Positions 12,390 through 25,901 of a DNA stretch of 64,000 nucleotides are shown here, one piece after another (position 1 is the first letter of the stretch; every line of letters starts with the position of its first letter). Position numbers and translations under genes: made by a program. Source of the stretch: Eriocheir sinensis (taxonomy: Eukaryota; Arthropoda; Malacostraca; Decapoda; Varunidae); the NCBI RefSeq assembly GCF_024679095.1, contig NC_066516.1, positions 19,238,544 to 19,302,543 on the forward strand, in the 5' to 3' direction. The notes beneath the pieces are model-generated. The model searched no databases, was not told the origin of the DNA, and saw only the letters and a list, made by a program, of their open reading frames with translations.

Positions 12390-13490
12390 TCTCTCACTCG
12401 TGACTCATTCATCATTTTTCTTTCATCATTTCATCATCTTTCTTCATTCATATTATCTTTTTCATCCGACATTAACTCGACGAAAAAGAAAAAAAATGTT
12501 TATGAATCAGCTTATCATTTCACTCATGACTAATTTTCTTGTGTCGTTAACTTTTTTTATATATTTTCCTCCACTTCCTTCCCTTTTTTTGTAATTGTCT
12601 TTGATCCACAAATGAATAATAAACAGCATATTCAGTGTTTATTTTGTTCCTCGATCTCTTGCACATTCTTCATTTCTTGTTTTTTTTATTATTCTTTATT
12701 ATTATTTTTTTTTGTTATTATCCTCACACATTACCTTGGTCTTTACAGTTTTCTGAATCCGTCTCTTCCCTCGTCTTCCTTCCTTCCTCTCACTGCTATT
12801 TTTTTACCATTTTGTTATGTAAATGCATTAATAACATACATATAATTAACCGTTTGCTATGCAGGTCGAAGATAATATTCTCGGATCATGAAATACAACA
12901 TGCTAACACAACGCACCTGTTTTAATCATCAAGGTGTCTCATTTTCCTTCACTCTTCCTCTCTGTCTTTTATCTTGCCTCCTTTTTCACACGTTATCCTT
13001 TCTTTTCCTTAATATTAGCATCACGTTTTCCATTCATTACCGTTTCCGTGGTCAGTGTTACTTTTTTTTTCTTCTTTCTCCTCCTTAAGTGTCAGCCTCT
13101 CCTTCCTTCCTTCCACCCTTTTTTGCTTTCACTTTTTCGTATGATTTCTGTTTTTTTTCTCACCAGTGCTTCAGTTTCTTATTATTCGTCCCATTTTATC
13201 TCCATTTGCTCTCATTTTCTCTCTCCATTTTTTATCTACTACATATGATTGCTCTTAGTTTTTTTTCTTCTACATCATAGTTCTTGTATTATTCTCCTCG
13301 TGCCCCTACTTCTCTATTCTACCTCTTTCCTTCCCTGTCTTAATCCATTATATATTGTTATTCTTACTTCTATAGGACTTCTTTCATCATTCTTCTCACG
13401 GTATTTCCTCTGCAGCTTCCTTCCTCCTTCCTGTCCATTAAGTGCACCAATCCTTCCCTTTTAATCTCCCCCCCTCCCTCCCCCAACGAG
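12390..13490. repeat. T-rich, pyrimidine-biased low-complexity region
   Basis: About 1.1 kb dominated by TTC, TTTC, TTATT and CTTCC words on the + strand. Its many open frames encode Phe/Leu/Ser-rich strings and overlap in all three frames, so none is a supported gene. Confidence 0.7.
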
Positions 13491-13621
13491 TGACAACTAT
13501 CCGTCCTGCTCATCACCTCGCTGTAAGAACAAATAGTTAACGTACCCGAGTTGATTCTTCCCTCATGGCTGACTAGATGATGTTCACTCTTTCGGCTACG
13601 ACCATATTTATACGTCGCTCC

Positions 13622-14282
13622 TCTGTCGGTGCTAATACGAATTTCCTTACTCTGTCGGTACTAACACAACTTTCCTTACTCTGTCGGTACTAACACAACT
13701 TTCCTTACTCTGTCGGTACTAACACAACTTTCCTTACTCTGTCGGTACTAACTCAACTTTCCTTACTCTGTCGGTACTAACACAACTTTCCTTACTCTGT
13801 CGGTACTAACACAACTTTCCTTACTCTGTCGGTACTAACACAACTTTCCTTACTCTGTCGGTACTAACACAACTTTCCTTACTCTGTCGGTACTAACACA
13901 ACTTTCCTTACTCTGTCGGTACTAACACAACTTTCTTTACTCTGTCGGTACTAACACAACTTTCCTTACTATGTCGGTACTAACACAACTTTCCTTACTC
14001 TGTCGGTACTAACACAACTTTCCTTACTCTGTCGGTACTAACACAACTTTCCTTACTCTGTCGGTACTAACACAACTTTCTTTACTCTGTCGGTACTAAC
14101 ACAACTTTCCTTACTCTGTCGGTACTAACACAACTTTCCTTACTATGTCGGTACTAACACAACTTTCCTTACTCTGTCGGTACTAACACAACTTTCCTTA
14201 CTCTGTCGGTACTAACACAACTTTCCTTACTCTGTCGGTACTAACACAACTTTCCTTACTATGTCGGTACTAACATAACTCA
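13622..14282. repeat. 29-bp minisatellite, about 23 units
   Basis: The unit is TCTGTCGGTACTAACACAAC followed by TTTCCTTAC, repeated head to tail with no spacer. Units are nearly identical. The few variants are CTTTCTTTAC in place of CTTTCCTTAC (at 13931 and 14076, exactly 145 bp or five units apart) and CTATG in place of CTCTG (at 13971, 14145 and 14261; spacings six and four units). The first and last units are the most diverged, as expected for array edges. Confidence 0.97.
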
Positions 14283-14289
14283 TTGCTCT

Positions 14290-15820
14290 GTCTTTACTAT
14301 ATCAATACGTTTAAACATATTATTTTGGCGGGACCCGAGGCGTTTATTTAAATCCCTCTCCACTGAACTCCACTTTAGCATCCTCTCATGGGGGAAAAGA
14401 TTGTGATGTGTCGCAGGTAATAAGCGTCTTCCTCACCTGACAAAAGCGGCTCAGGAAAACAGGCGAGGCTGACTAATTAGGTTGTTATGGCAGGGCAGGT
14501 GTGTGTGCCACTTTGGCGCCTCCCTAACGAGCATATTTATCACCTTGTCTCTCTTGCTATACATTCTTAAGGTACGAATTTTTTGCATTGCTTGTTTTTA
14601 GGGTCTAATGAAAGATGAAAGTACACAGTGTCGCTAATCTCGCCTCCTGTAGTGGTCGTTTGTCTGCCTTTTATAGTAGATTGGTATGTAACTTGTCTTC
14701 CCACGTATCTTTATGTTATTATTTTCCTTTTTTTTTTCTCGTCTCTTTCGTTCGTTCTTTCTTACTGTCTTTTCTTTTATTAACAGGTCGACTAGTGAAA
14801 CGACAAACCCACTCGTCGGTTATTCCATATACAACCAACTACACATTTGCACACAATACTTTTCTCTGCATCTACTTAGCATTGACGTCAGCCTCTCCTG
14901 CAACATGAGCCATGGGCCGTGGCAGCGCTCGCACACACCAGACAGCCAGGCAGACACCGCCTCAGCCCTTTCACGTGCTTCGAATGTTCTCCAAAGCTAA
15001 ACGGCACGTAGCTCTGTAAACGCTAGAACTACGTGTAACTTCTCACGTACCACTCTAAGGTAGGGTTATCGTCTCTTCCTCATCCCACTACGACGGCAAG
15101 GGAAAAGGGGCACATAAGTGAGCGTTGCGCCATGACTGCCCGCGAAAGTAGCAGTTTTTCTCCACTTTTATCCCCTCCCCACACCTCCAACTAAGTAAAC
15201 CTTTTGTTTCAATAGCCTTGGGGTCAACGATTAGCATAAATGAGTGTTTGATTTATGCATACAAGGTGACTCATGACCAAGCGCCAGGTGACGAGAAAGC
15301 GCGGCGTGTGGGCGGCTGTGACCGGGAGTAAATATGAGTCCTCTCCCTTCCTAGTAAGTTGCATTGTTGCTTCGGTGTAAGTTGAAGTTTTGTTAGAAAA
15401 ACTGTGACTGACCCTGCACAGGACTCTTCATAGTGCACGTCGCCACTAAGCACTAAATAGCCACCTCCATCAGGAAGGTAAATAAATACTGCACGGGGAG
15501 CCGTACATTGCTCCCAGTGCTATCAAGATCCATGCAGGGGAACCTGACGGTAATGTATAAACGTGGACTGTGTCGCATTACGGGAAGTTTTAAAACCATT
15601 AAAAACTATAAATCATGCTGTACATTATGCTGAAGAAAAATAATAATGTTCTAAAAATTAGTGATGTCATCTAGACCAAGTTGCGAACCCCCAGGATTGT
15701 ACGGTGAAACATCCGAGGAACCGAAATAAATCCGGTAAGAAAGATTTGGTGGACTCGCTTTGCTAAATGAACTGCTTGGCTGAACAGTCGTTAATTAGCA
15801 TATCAAGCATACATGTCTTA
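14290..15820. other. No gene seen
   Basis: Intergenic sequence without convincing open frames, tandem repeats or inverted repeats. Confidence 0.5.
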
Positions 15821-15822
15821 AG

Positions 15823-15825
<3 letters not shown>

Positions 15826-15866
<41 letters not shown>
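15826..15866. repeat. (AC)n microsatellite
   Basis: Pure AC run of about 41 bp. Confidence 0.95.
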
Positions 15867-15869
<3 letters not shown>

Positions 15870-16138
15870 GCGCGCGCAAGCAAGCAAGCAAACAAACACA
15901 GACAAAAGAAGTCGTACAATGTTCTCATTCTGGGTGTCAGTGCCTGTGCGTGTATGTGGCGTGTGGAGTGCGTATACGTACTTAGTGGTTATAACGGATA
16001 CTAAGGACGTGAGGGGCGTACAAATGTATGTACATATATTCAAAGGTAAGGGAGGGAGGGAGGGGTCTCACTCCTCTCTCCTGGATGATGGGGGGGGGGG
16101 GGGGAAGGGGGTAGTGAGGAAGGTTCCCGATATCACAG

Positions 16139-16290
16139 GGGGCTTCGTGGTGCAGTGGTTAGCACACTCCCTTATCTCCCTTTCTAGGAAGATAACGGGA
16201 AAGCACCGAAGTAAAATTCCCGTTATTTCCCCGGGAATATACGAATCATCACAATTGCTTAGCCATTCCACCAGCAAAATAGAAGGTGAT
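16139..16290 (+). mobile_element. Possible tRNA-derived SINE fragment
   Basis: GGCTTCGTGGTGCAGTGGTT followed by AGCACACTC resembles the 5' half of a tRNA, with an A box. The expected B box is not clear further on (a GATTC-like element is missing). Either the copy is degenerate or the resemblance is partial. Confidence 0.3.
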
Positions 16291-16779
16291 TAAAAGTAGA
16301 AAGGTCAGCCAGTAACATATCTTTCATCTGCTATTCACCACGGCCTGATCACGTGTTGGTCTCGAAATGCTATGTAAGTGATTTGGTGGCAAAGGTTTGT
16401 CTGTCGCGCGTGTAGTGTGTACGTGACAAGAACGTTCGGTGTGCTCGCCTTTGAGCGGTGCAAGGTGTGACGTGGCGGTGAGTCATCGCTGTCTTCAGAA
16501 GCAGGTTAAGAAATATACAGAATACCTGCGGTGCAAGAGGCTTAACGAGCGAAATTGATGTAGATGTGAACGAAGGTGATAAGATAAATAGCCATAACAT
16601 TTTTGTTTATCACACGAGAGTAAATGTAACACCAACGCGTTTAGTATTTTCGTTCCCTCTTGTCTTGGAAACATTAAGTGTGGGAAAATGGAAAGTCACG
16701 ATTACTAGTAAAATTTAACGCAACATTTCCCAAGACGACTGTATAATGCCCAGTAGGCCAGTATGGCGGTAACTTGGCA

Positions 16780-16875
16780 ACTCTTGGCCATGCCCGCCGC
16801 ACTCTTTCCTCACTCACTTCACGTAGGACATCGGCGGCGGCGCATTGTCTCTCCCAAGGTATGGTTCTTCTTGAG
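16780..16875 (+). promoter_or_regulatory. Candidate upstream non-coding exon or promoter for the MFSD6-like gene
   Basis: A locally GC-rich block (CATCGGCGGCGGCGCATTG) ends in CCCAAG followed by GTATGG, a possible 5' splice site near 16857. The transporter's first coding exon is preceded by a clear 3' splice site at 21562, so an upstream non-coding exon must exist somewhere. This is one candidate only, from position and base composition. Confidence 0.2.
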
Positions 16876-17598
16876 GCCTGTCCTCCGGTGCACGTGAGGG
16901 TGGTCTGGCGGCTTCCTCTTTGCCATCTCTTCTAGCGTATCGTTGCTCGGTGAAACATTAGGGAGAATTAGGTTTTGCATGAGTCTGCGAAGGAAACGTT
17001 GCTTAGCCGGCTAAAATAGTCCAGGTGAGGCAGTTGGTTTATCGAACGCAGGCGACACAGAAAACTGTAATCGCCTTCCGGAAGGGAAACTGCCTTAATA
17101 TGAATGGGACGTGTGTATCGCCTACATTCATCATTATTGCGGCGTGCCGGAGTGTTTTAATGTCTTATTTTGCCTTAAGAAGCACAAGGATACTTCGATA
17201 CATTATATACAATCAAGTTTTGCTTCTCGTGTTAGTACAGTCATCGATGTTTTTGTGAACGCGTATAGGCTGTCGCAGGCAAGACGAGGCAAGGCAAGGG
17301 GGAGTGAGGCAGGGCAGGATGGGGCGGTGCTGGTCCCACAGTGGCCGCCTTCTCCTATCCCTTTCGTGCCTCCAGGCCAAGGTCACACTTGAGGGTGACA
17401 CGAAGCGCCGCAGTTATGCAACCCCGAGGCCGTTTCTGGGCGACGCGACCGTAGCGTTCAAGCGTCAGCAGACGGGATGTACTTATGTCTGGGGTCACTT
17501 TACCCAAGTTAACGGTAGATCTGTCCTCACGAAAGAAAAAAAAAAGAAAAAAAACGGAAAGAGGACTTGAGTATAGTGTATAGTGGCCTCGCACGTGA

Positions 17599-17600
<2 letters not shown>

Positions 17601-17637
<37 letters not shown>

Positions 17638-17861
17638 AAATTAATTTGAGTTAATTTATTACGTGAAATGAATGAGTCACAAGAACCAGCCACCTCCACT
17701 ACTGCCCCCCCCCCCCCTTCCCCATCGTACCCCGCGCCCCCAGGCTGTGTTGCGTCACTTGCCTCGCCTCACCGCTCACGTCCATTGTCAAATTGTTAAG
17801 TTGACGCCATACCACTACTTGTCCCAGTTTGGTTTGGATGGCACGAGACAATCTTTTGAAT

Positions 17862-17936
<75 letters not shown>

Positions 17937-17967
17937 GCGCACACACACACACACACACACACACACT
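17601..17967. repeat. Microsatellite cluster: (AC)n, (TC)n, (AC)n
   Basis: AC at 17601-17633, TC at 17864-17934 and AC at 17940-17967. The intervening sequence has no recognised gene. Confidence 0.95.
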
Positions 17968-17969
17968 GA

Positions 17970-18680
17970 AGTGATTTAGTTGTTTAGGTTAGCAATGTTA
18001 CACTTTCTATTTTTGGTAGTGACTACCATGAGATTGATAATAATTGAATAACAAACTTCTGGGTAGCTGTACGTGGTTGCATCAGCAGCCAGGGTAAAAA
18101 TTCACAGCATCAGCTGCTGCTACATCTTGCCCAAGATCTTTGTTTTGATCTTGGTCTTGCTTTTGAGAGCCCGGGAGGGTCACTTTTATAAGTCATCATT
18201 TTCAAAACACTCACTGCGTCCAACAGGCTCCATCGTATGTCAGCAGACCTCGTAATGGCTCACTTATCTTACGAACTCTCAGAGGGTTACAGTGTCTTAA
18301 GAGTTGAATTGGGTCTTTTATCAGAACTTGTTTATGATGCAACGCCCTTCAGGCGCCTTTTCTCAAGTGTATGCTATAGCTCTTGATTTGTTTTGATTAA
18401 TGAAAGTAACCGTAAAAAACATCTTTGTGGTCAGTATACAGAAGCCTGTTTCAGAGAGGGACAGGCTAAGCCCAAACGTGGACAGGGAGGCATAAGATCC
18501 TTTATTGCCATACTGGTGTCAATTCGTGTCACTCCCTTGCCCCAGAGCGTACTCTGTCCGCAAGGAAAGGAGTTCTCTCATGTCACGATTACGAGCAAGA
18601 GAAAGAAGCATCTCTCTCGAGGACTCGTCAGGCCCGCCTCCGACAGTGGCACCCCAGGCACTCACCAACAGACTGGTTGC
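17970..18680. other. No gene seen
   Basis: Intergenic sequence. Short open frames without motifs. Confidence 0.45.
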
Positions 18681-18685
18681 GGCTG

Positions 18686-18915
<230 letters not shown>

Positions 18916-19158
18916 GCTGCTGTTGCCGGTCTGTTGACAGCTACCCGTGGCACTGATCCCCTTGATCATATCATCCGCTACAAGACTTTTCCATAGCCCT
19001 TCTAGCCAACTTGCTAAAAAAACATTTAAAATCAGAAACCAACTCCTTACTGCCCCCTCTAGGTCACACGACTGACCCAAAGACAAAACACCCCTGAAAC
19101 TCATGATGCCTCCACTGAAAGTCACTCCTTCAAGACGTACAGAGAATGGGAAGAAAAA

Positions 19159-19161
<3 letters not shown>

Positions 19162-19210
<49 letters not shown>

Positions 19211-19371
19211 AGGGTTGCCATGGTTTTTGCCTCGTTTAGTTTAGTGATCAGTCATCCTCTGCATTCTTGGGTCTGTACATGCTGGTGACGGTGTTCGCGG
19301 AGGCGATGGTGGCTGGTGTTGTTGTATTTTGGAGTTGCTGTGGGTGGCGATGGTGTGATTACTGCTTGGCG

Positions 19372-19431
<60 letters not shown>

Positions 19432-19512
19432 CTGCTTTGCGTGACTGTGTGTGCGGCTGACAAAAATGACTACATTATTGTGGTCTGTAAAGCGTGAGAA
19501 ACAGAAACGTAA

Positions 19513-19548
<36 letters not shown>

Positions 19549-19937
19549 CCAGGAATGATATGCAGAATATAATTGCACGTTTTTTATATAGATATTGTGA
19601 AGGATAACAATGAGCTTGAGGCAAGTGTGCGTAAAAAGCTTTCAAATGAAACAATTGATATATCTTAGATAAAACTCACGCCCTTAATTTTAATTGGCAA
19701 AAAAAAAAAACAATTCTGCGAAGTTAATGTAGACAACGATGCATCACTTATACCTTCATAATTAAAGTGTCGAGTTATATCATAATACAGCAGCTGACCG
19801 GCAAATTTGAAACTACGTGCATTTTTCTTTTTTTTCTCCTTTTTTTTCTTTTTGAGGGGATGAGGGGGCGAGGGTCCTATTTGATTTGGTTGCAACGGGC
19901 CGTTTTCCACTCGCGCCTCCAATGCATCCTTGTGTGT

Positions 19938-19980
<43 letters not shown>

Positions 19981-20162
19981 CCACCACAACGGCCTGGTCA
20001 CGAGTTACATTCGCGATCGCCAGGCAGTACCTCCCCAACAAGACCAAGGCTCATTATAGCCGATCTCTGGGTACTGCCAGGAACTTCACACACCACACAC
20101 CCCATCCCCTTGCTCAAGGGGAAACCACTCCTTTTGTCAGCGGAAAGATCTCGACCTGCGCC

Positions 20163-20211
<49 letters not shown>
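19162..20211. repeat. Cluster of five microsatellites
   Basis: TC at 19162-19208, GT at 19374-19430, CA at about 19515-19545, GT at about 19931-19977 and GT at about 20164-20211. Between them there is no supported gene; the open frames read through the repeats. Confidence 0.92.
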
Positions 20212-20338
20212 GTGGGGGTAATGGTCAGGAATCTTGTGATGATGACATGGGATCAAACTCTGTGGTGGTGGTGATGATGTGCTTGGGGATGTGGCGAGGG
20301 GAGCAGTGGTAAGAATGTAGTGGTGGAACATTTTAGAT

Positions 20339-20747
20339 CAGTGCTCTAAATTTCAACCTTTTCACTACCACGCCCCCTCTAGAAATTGATCTTCCCTCCA
20401 CGCTCCTTGCATCTATAAAAAATACTGCCTGAAATCAAAAATAAATAATGTAGTAAAAAAGAAAAAGCCCAAGGAACAGGGCTCATTAGCGGGATGCACA
20501 CAGTGCTCGTTAGCCCTCTCTCCTCAAGTTTTTCAAGGGATAGAGGGCGATAAGCCTAAGTAGACTATAGATTTAGAAAACTGAAGGTAGTAAAAACGAT
20601 ACCATTGCCTTTTTCATAACCTCAGTATTAGCCGACACTCTTGTTCAGAGAATAACATATATGAATAGAGAAATTCCTACTTTTCCCTCAGGGCTGGTTC
20701 CCCCTTGGAAATTGCTAATGGGGCACGCCACAGGTTGAGAACCACTG
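20339..20747. mobile_element. Non-autonomous hAT-like element
   Basis: The right end, reverse-complemented, begins CAGTGGTTCTCAACCTGTGG, a terminal sequence well known for hAT elements, and continues into CGTGCCCC. The left end begins CAGTGCTCT and continues with a matching CAACCTTTTC and CACGCCCCC. The flanking octamers TTTTAGAT (20331-20338) and TTTAAGGA (20748-20755) agree at 5 of 8 positions, which would be a decayed 8-bp target duplication. It is 409 bp with no coding capacity. Confidence 0.6.
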
Positions 20748-21163
20748 TTTAAGGAGGAAATGTGATGATGTGGGAGTGGTGGAGCAGTGGTATGTGATGA
20801 ATTGTGGTGGAAGGTGGGAGGATTATTGTGGTAGTTGGCTGAAGTGGTGGTGGGATGTGTGGTGATGTGTATAGGCCATATGGGGTGGTGAGGTAGGGGA
20901 GATGGTGTGGTGAAAGTGTGAAGCTGTTGCGGTGGAGGTGAAGAGCTGCGGATAATGTGGAACAATAACGATGTTCTGAGTGTATAGTAACGGAGCATTG
21001 GAGGATGTGTGGTGGTGGTGGTAGGGTGGGTGGAACGTCTAGCTCACACTTCACAGTTCACATTCGTTGCTGACACATCTTTCATTCTATCACCAACGAC
21101 GACATGCTGAGTCCAATGACCTTTTATAAAACGTCTGCACTCTTTCCCTCCATAGTAACGATG

Positions 21164-21231
<68 letters not shown>

Positions 21232-21540
21232 TTTACTTCTGTCTCCTCTGGTTGGTTAGATAAATACTTAAAAATCTTCACCATATACGCATGTACGCTA
21301 CTGGTGGAGTGTAAATAATTAGGTGACAGGTAGACGCAAATCTCTTAGAGGTGCCCCCACACGAAAAAAACAACGCCGTAAAAATTTGTATACTCCTATA
21401 ATAAAATATATATACTGTTACAGTCTGTTTTAACTTTTTTTTTACTGCATTACTCTGAACTAATTTTCTTTATACTCTAGGTAGGGGAAGAAAAGAGACA
21501 ACAAACAATAACAGCGAATTCTGCCGGCTTAATACAACAA
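20748..21540. other. GTGGTG-rich stretch, (GA)n, no gene
   Basis: 20756-21035 is dominated by GGTGGTG/GATGTG words (degenerate trinucleotide repeat). A pure (GA)n run lies at 21167-21228. The rest, up to the transporter, shows nothing. Confidence 0.6.
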
Positions 21541-21562
21541 ACTACCGTCTTTCTGTCCTCAG

Positions 21563-21622
21563 CCACGCACCTCTGCATGACGTCACACCTGCACGGCCTG
21601 ACGGAGGAGCTCACGAGACGCC
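21563..21622 (+). promoter_or_regulatory. 5' UTR part of the first coding exon of the MFSD6-like gene
   Basis: A strong 3' splice site (TTTCTGTCCTCAG, ending at 21562) precedes the start codon by 60 bp, so the 5' UTR is split and a non-coding exon lies upstream. A perfect TGACGTCA palindrome sits at about 21578-21585, but in transcribed sequence, so its meaning is open. Confidence 0.6.
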
Positions 21623-24600
21623 ATGAAGAGCACCATCAACAAGGACCTGCTGCCCCTCAAGATCCACTATTTCTTCAAGTATGGAGGTGAGGCATGCGGA
21701 CGCGGGCCCCGGGGAGCGAGGGGAGTTGTTGGGGAGGGGATACGGGAATGGTTAAGCCGGACTGTATGGTGACTTTGATGAATGTGACATGAGAGAGAGA
21801 GAGAGAGAGAGAGAGTGTTAGGGGGATATATTTTTTATTGCTATGCGTTACTTCACCAGCTCCACTTCCACGCAGGTATCGCCTTCTTCTCGTTCCTGTC
21901 GGTGGTGGCGCGGCAGAAGGGCATCCCAGAGGTAGCTGTGGGTCTCATGTGGTCTGTGACGCCGCTTTCCAGCTGTGCTATTAATATCTTCAACTCAGCT
22001 CTGGCCGACAAGTTCAAGATCTACCGCGGCATGTTTCTGGGAGCCATGGTGGCCCTCACCGTGTCCTTCCTCTCCTTCTTCCTGCTGCCTGACATTGCGC
22101 CACAAACCACCTTCCCCGACACCAGTGCTTTGTTACCTCTTCAGTGTGCCAACCTCACTACGTCCAGTGTGGCGCTGTGCTCTGATAGGGCGCCTCTAGA
22201 CTTTCTTGAATCGTTTGAATGTGCCGAGAATGTTCAGAAGCCAGGGGGGGGAAAGAAAGAGAAGGATCTACACTGTGCGTTGGAGTGTTACCCTCAGGAG
22301 GACGGTGAAGGTGGTGACAGTATGCTCAACCAGACTTTTTTGTTCAAGGACGTGGGCCTCAGCTTCAACACGTCCGAGAGCGATCACTACCACATGTGTA
22401 AGGAAAAGTCATGCACCATTATCACCGTCTCACCCGCGCCGCCTTCGTCCTGCACCGGCCAGTACACTGACGTCACTTGCAGGTACTTCTGTGAGGTGCC
22501 ACCCTTGACCTTGGTGCAGTTGTTAAAGAGGGTGGAGTTTTGGTTGATGTTCTTCCTACTGCTGACGATATACGGCAGCAATGGCACAACCACTACCATG
22601 GCCGACACCATTTGCTTTCAGCTGCTCGGCAAGGACGGCCGTCACCTGTACGGGCGGCAGAGGATGTTCGGCAGCATCGGGTGGGGCATCGTGGCCACGA
22701 CGGGCGGCGCGCTCATTGACATCTTTTCTCACGGCAAAGACCACGTGACTTACATACCCGTGGTGGTGTTGGCCGGCTTCTTTCTGACGTGTAATTTAGT
22801 GGCGTCGGCTCGCGTCCCCTTCAAAGTACATGACCGAGAGAAGCTAAGGGCCAGAAACGTGGGACGTGCCATCTGCAGCTTCACCTTTCTGATCTACCTG
22901 GTGAGTTTCTTTGCTCCTTTCTTTCCTTCCGGGGGAATCCACCCCATACCTGTGGTAGTTTAACAGTACTTTCTTTGATCCTGTGATTCGCCATTAAATG
23001 CCTTCAATCCCCTTAACAAGCCATAAAATTATATTCCCTCACGTCCCGATACTCCACAGCTGACGGTGGTGGTGGGCGGCCTCAACATGGGCATGGTGTG
23101 GACGTTCGTGTTTATCCTTGTGGAGGACATCGCCGGGACGTCCTTCACCCATATCAAGTTGCTTCAGGGCATCATGATGGGCGTCGGAATATTCCTGGGC
23201 GAGGTGCCATCTCTCTTTCTCTCCGGTGAGTGTTATTTTCCACTGACATGCCAAGTGCTACATCTACACTGGGCTTCGCTTCTGGTTTAATAATGGAGGT
23301 TTTTGTAACGTAGCGGTGCTGTGTTGTGCTAAACCTGTTTGATCGTTCCTTTTATTTATCGCAGCATATTGAATCTTCGCTTAGGTCTCAAAGACTATTG
23401 ATTTCCTTCGTTTCCTCGCAATCCGTCTTATCCTTGCCGTCGTAAAAGTGAACATTGTTTATTATATCTCCTATCTACTGTATCTTCATCGAGTCCCTGG
23501 TGTCGTAAAGGGGAACGTTGTTTTCCTCCTCGTTGCCTGGTACTTCCATCAAATCCCTGCTGGCTTATAACGATTGATGGACAACTTTTTCTGCCGCAGC
23601 GGTGGTGATCAAGAAGCTGGGCAGCGTTGTGACCTTCGCCATCTCCCTGACCGCCATGGCGCTGCGAGTGTTCCTGTACTCGGCGGTGCGGCAGCCGTGG
23701 TTATTCGTGCCCATTGACCTGCTGCACGGCCTCTCCTTTGGTCTCTTCTACCCCAACATGATCGCCTTCGCCAGCCACGTGTCCCCTCCTGGCGCCATGG
23801 CCACAGTGCAAGGCATCGTCAAGACAACCTTCATTGCGGGTCAGTTTAACTATGTTTTCTTTCATTATCGTCTTGTGCCAGTGCAGATCTACAACTAAAA
23901 TGATTTGTTTTTCCCACTTATTCTGTCTTAACACGACACCCAATCAACTCTAGCTGGAATACCGTTATTTCCTCTATTACACACCCATCTCGTATAGCTT
24001 ACCTCGAGATAGCATCCATAGAGGTTTTTAGCTTGTGTTATCCATGTTTGGTGATGTAACCGTTTCAAGATTGCCAAACAGTCGTTCTTGTTTTGGGTGA
24101 TTCTGAGTTTGAATCTAATAATGGATAGAAACCTTTTTTTTATGTGCAGAATATTTTAATGAGAAAGTAAATCCACACTCCACACTTGCTCTAGTGTGAC
24201 ATATACTGTTCAACTTTTTTTTTTTATATACAATTAGCTTGGTTTTACTGTAAGATCTGTCGCTTGGAATTCTTGTGTTCTTCCAAGTATCAGTGGAACA
24301 TCGCTCCTTTGTAACGAAGCCTCAGCATCACCACTAACCTATAGGCTCGTCCCGCAGGCGTGTCGTTGGGGGCGCTGACGGGTGGTCTGCTGATCTCGTC
24401 TGTCGGGGGATCCAGTGCATTCTTTTACGTTGGCGTTTTCGATATAGTCTTCACAGTGATCTTCGCCCTCGTCCAGTACCTGATGTACACCCGCAGAGTG
24501 GCAGGTAAAGTGAGGCCTTGACGGGCTGTGGCTTGGGGTGGGAAAGGGAGTGACTATGGAACGGGAAGAGGGTAGATGATGAGGATCACTCATATAATTC

Positions 24601-25901
24601 ATGAAACTTATGGAACGTGAAAAAGTGAGTAGATGAGGAGGCCATGTGATGGGGAGTGTGACTCACAGAGTTAATTGATATTATGAACGAAAAGAGGTTA
24701 CGTGATGTGAAAGGACAGGTGATGGAAGAGATGACTGGCAGACAGCATGTAGACCGTGAGACAGATACAGGTGGGTTGATAGGAAGAGCAAGTAACAGGG
24801 AGTATAATGCAGACGGGACAGATTAGGTGATGGGAAAGACAAGTGATGGGAGGACGGCTCAGACTGTATGAATATTATGGGATGGATACAGGTTAGGGGA
24901 TGGGGGAGAGCGTTTGGTAGGAGTAATTCAGAGGGTACTTCAGTGTTTGTATGAGTATAATGGAGCAGGGGAAGGCTAGGTGATGGGAAAGATAGGTGAC
25001 AGACAAATTTTGATAAGACATTCAATAAGCCCTTTTCTTTGTCATATTTTCATCTATCTATTTATCTATCTTTACATCAATCTTTTCTTTTTTTTCTTTC
25101 TTTCCTTACATCTATCTATTTGTATTGTTATTTATTGGCGGCATTATTAACAAACACTTTGCCAGATGTAATTCAGAGTGGTCAAATTAAGAGCTTTTAG
25201 TTTATTTTCCATGCCTGCTTTCTTCCCTGCTTCCTCATCTCCCTTACCTGGTGAGACACTACCTCCTCTACTTCCTTCCTCCTCTCTTTTAGCTTTTGTC
25301 TCCCATACCTCCTTCACCTTTTTCCTTCCCTCTGTAATGCCAGAATTTAATCTTTACTATACTCCCACACGACCACTGCGTGTAACGAAACACAGGAGAA
25401 ATTAATCCAGACAAACAAAGATTTTGCCGGCGCCGGGGATCGAACCCGCGACCAGCAAGACGGGAGAGCCACTCCTTAACCAGTCAGCCAAAGAGGTACC
25501 CTACTCACAGAGTGAGTAAATGGGAGGCTCGCCCATCAGGCTTAGTCGCCGCACCACACCTCTTATCTCCCTTATGCCTCTTACCTCCTTCCCTGCTTCC
25601 TCTTCTTCACCTAGCGTCACCCAACATCCCTCACTTTCACAAGCCTATCCTTCCTCATCTCTGTTCGCTCATCATCTACTCCAAATACTCCTCTACTGTC
25701 CCTTATCTTGTGTCTCTTCTCCCTCATCCAGCCGGGAAAATGAAATACCACGTCCCTGGAGAGGCAGAGTTGCAAGAGGCTGTGATAATAGCGGAGGAAC
25801 AGAGGAGTGTCATTGATGTCCAAGTGTGTACTCCTGGCCCTGAGCTGCCTGAGCTCGCCGGCCTCTGCCACCCACCCGACGACCACGAAGGGGGCAAGTA
25901 A
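21623..25901 (+). CDS. MFSD6-like major facilitator superfamily transporter
   Basis: Six coding exons join in frame: 21623-21686, 21876-22900, 23060-23225, 23600-23839, 24358-24504 and 25732-25901 (stop TAA), all with GT-AG borders, giving 603 residues. The start INKDLLPLKIHYFFKYG and the motif LYGRQRMFGSIGWG match the vertebrate MFSD6 family, known as multipass orphan transporters; the substrate is unknown. Hydrophobic segments fill exon 2 at both ends and exons 3-5. Between them exon 2 encodes a large Cys-rich hydrophilic loop (roughly residues 90-235) with NLT, NQT and NTS glycosylation sites, placing it outside the cell or in a lumen. The last exon encodes a short hydrophilic, Glu-rich tail. 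ATG 21623 is chosen because it directly precedes the conserved N-terminal motif and follows the splice acceptor. No in-frame damage is seen. Confidence 0.9.
25395..25560 (-). mobile_element. tRNA-derived SINE inside the last transporter intron
   Basis: The reverse complement has GGCGAGCCTCCC, then ACCTCTTTGGCTGACTGGTT (A-box region), then GGTCGCGGGTTCGATCCCCG (B box) and the CCGGCGCCGGCAAA junction. The same body occurs at 59797-60020 and 60183-60300. It lies in the intron between 24504 and 25732. Confidence 0.7.

Noticed and set aside
12390..13464. Several Phe/Leu-rich frames resembling membrane proteins
   Set aside because: The hydrophobicity comes from T-rich low-complexity DNA; frames overlap and none is spliced or conserved-looking.
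13622..14282. CRISPR-like array of 29-bp repeats
   Set aside because: Units are head to tail without spacers, and the window is animal nuclear DNA.
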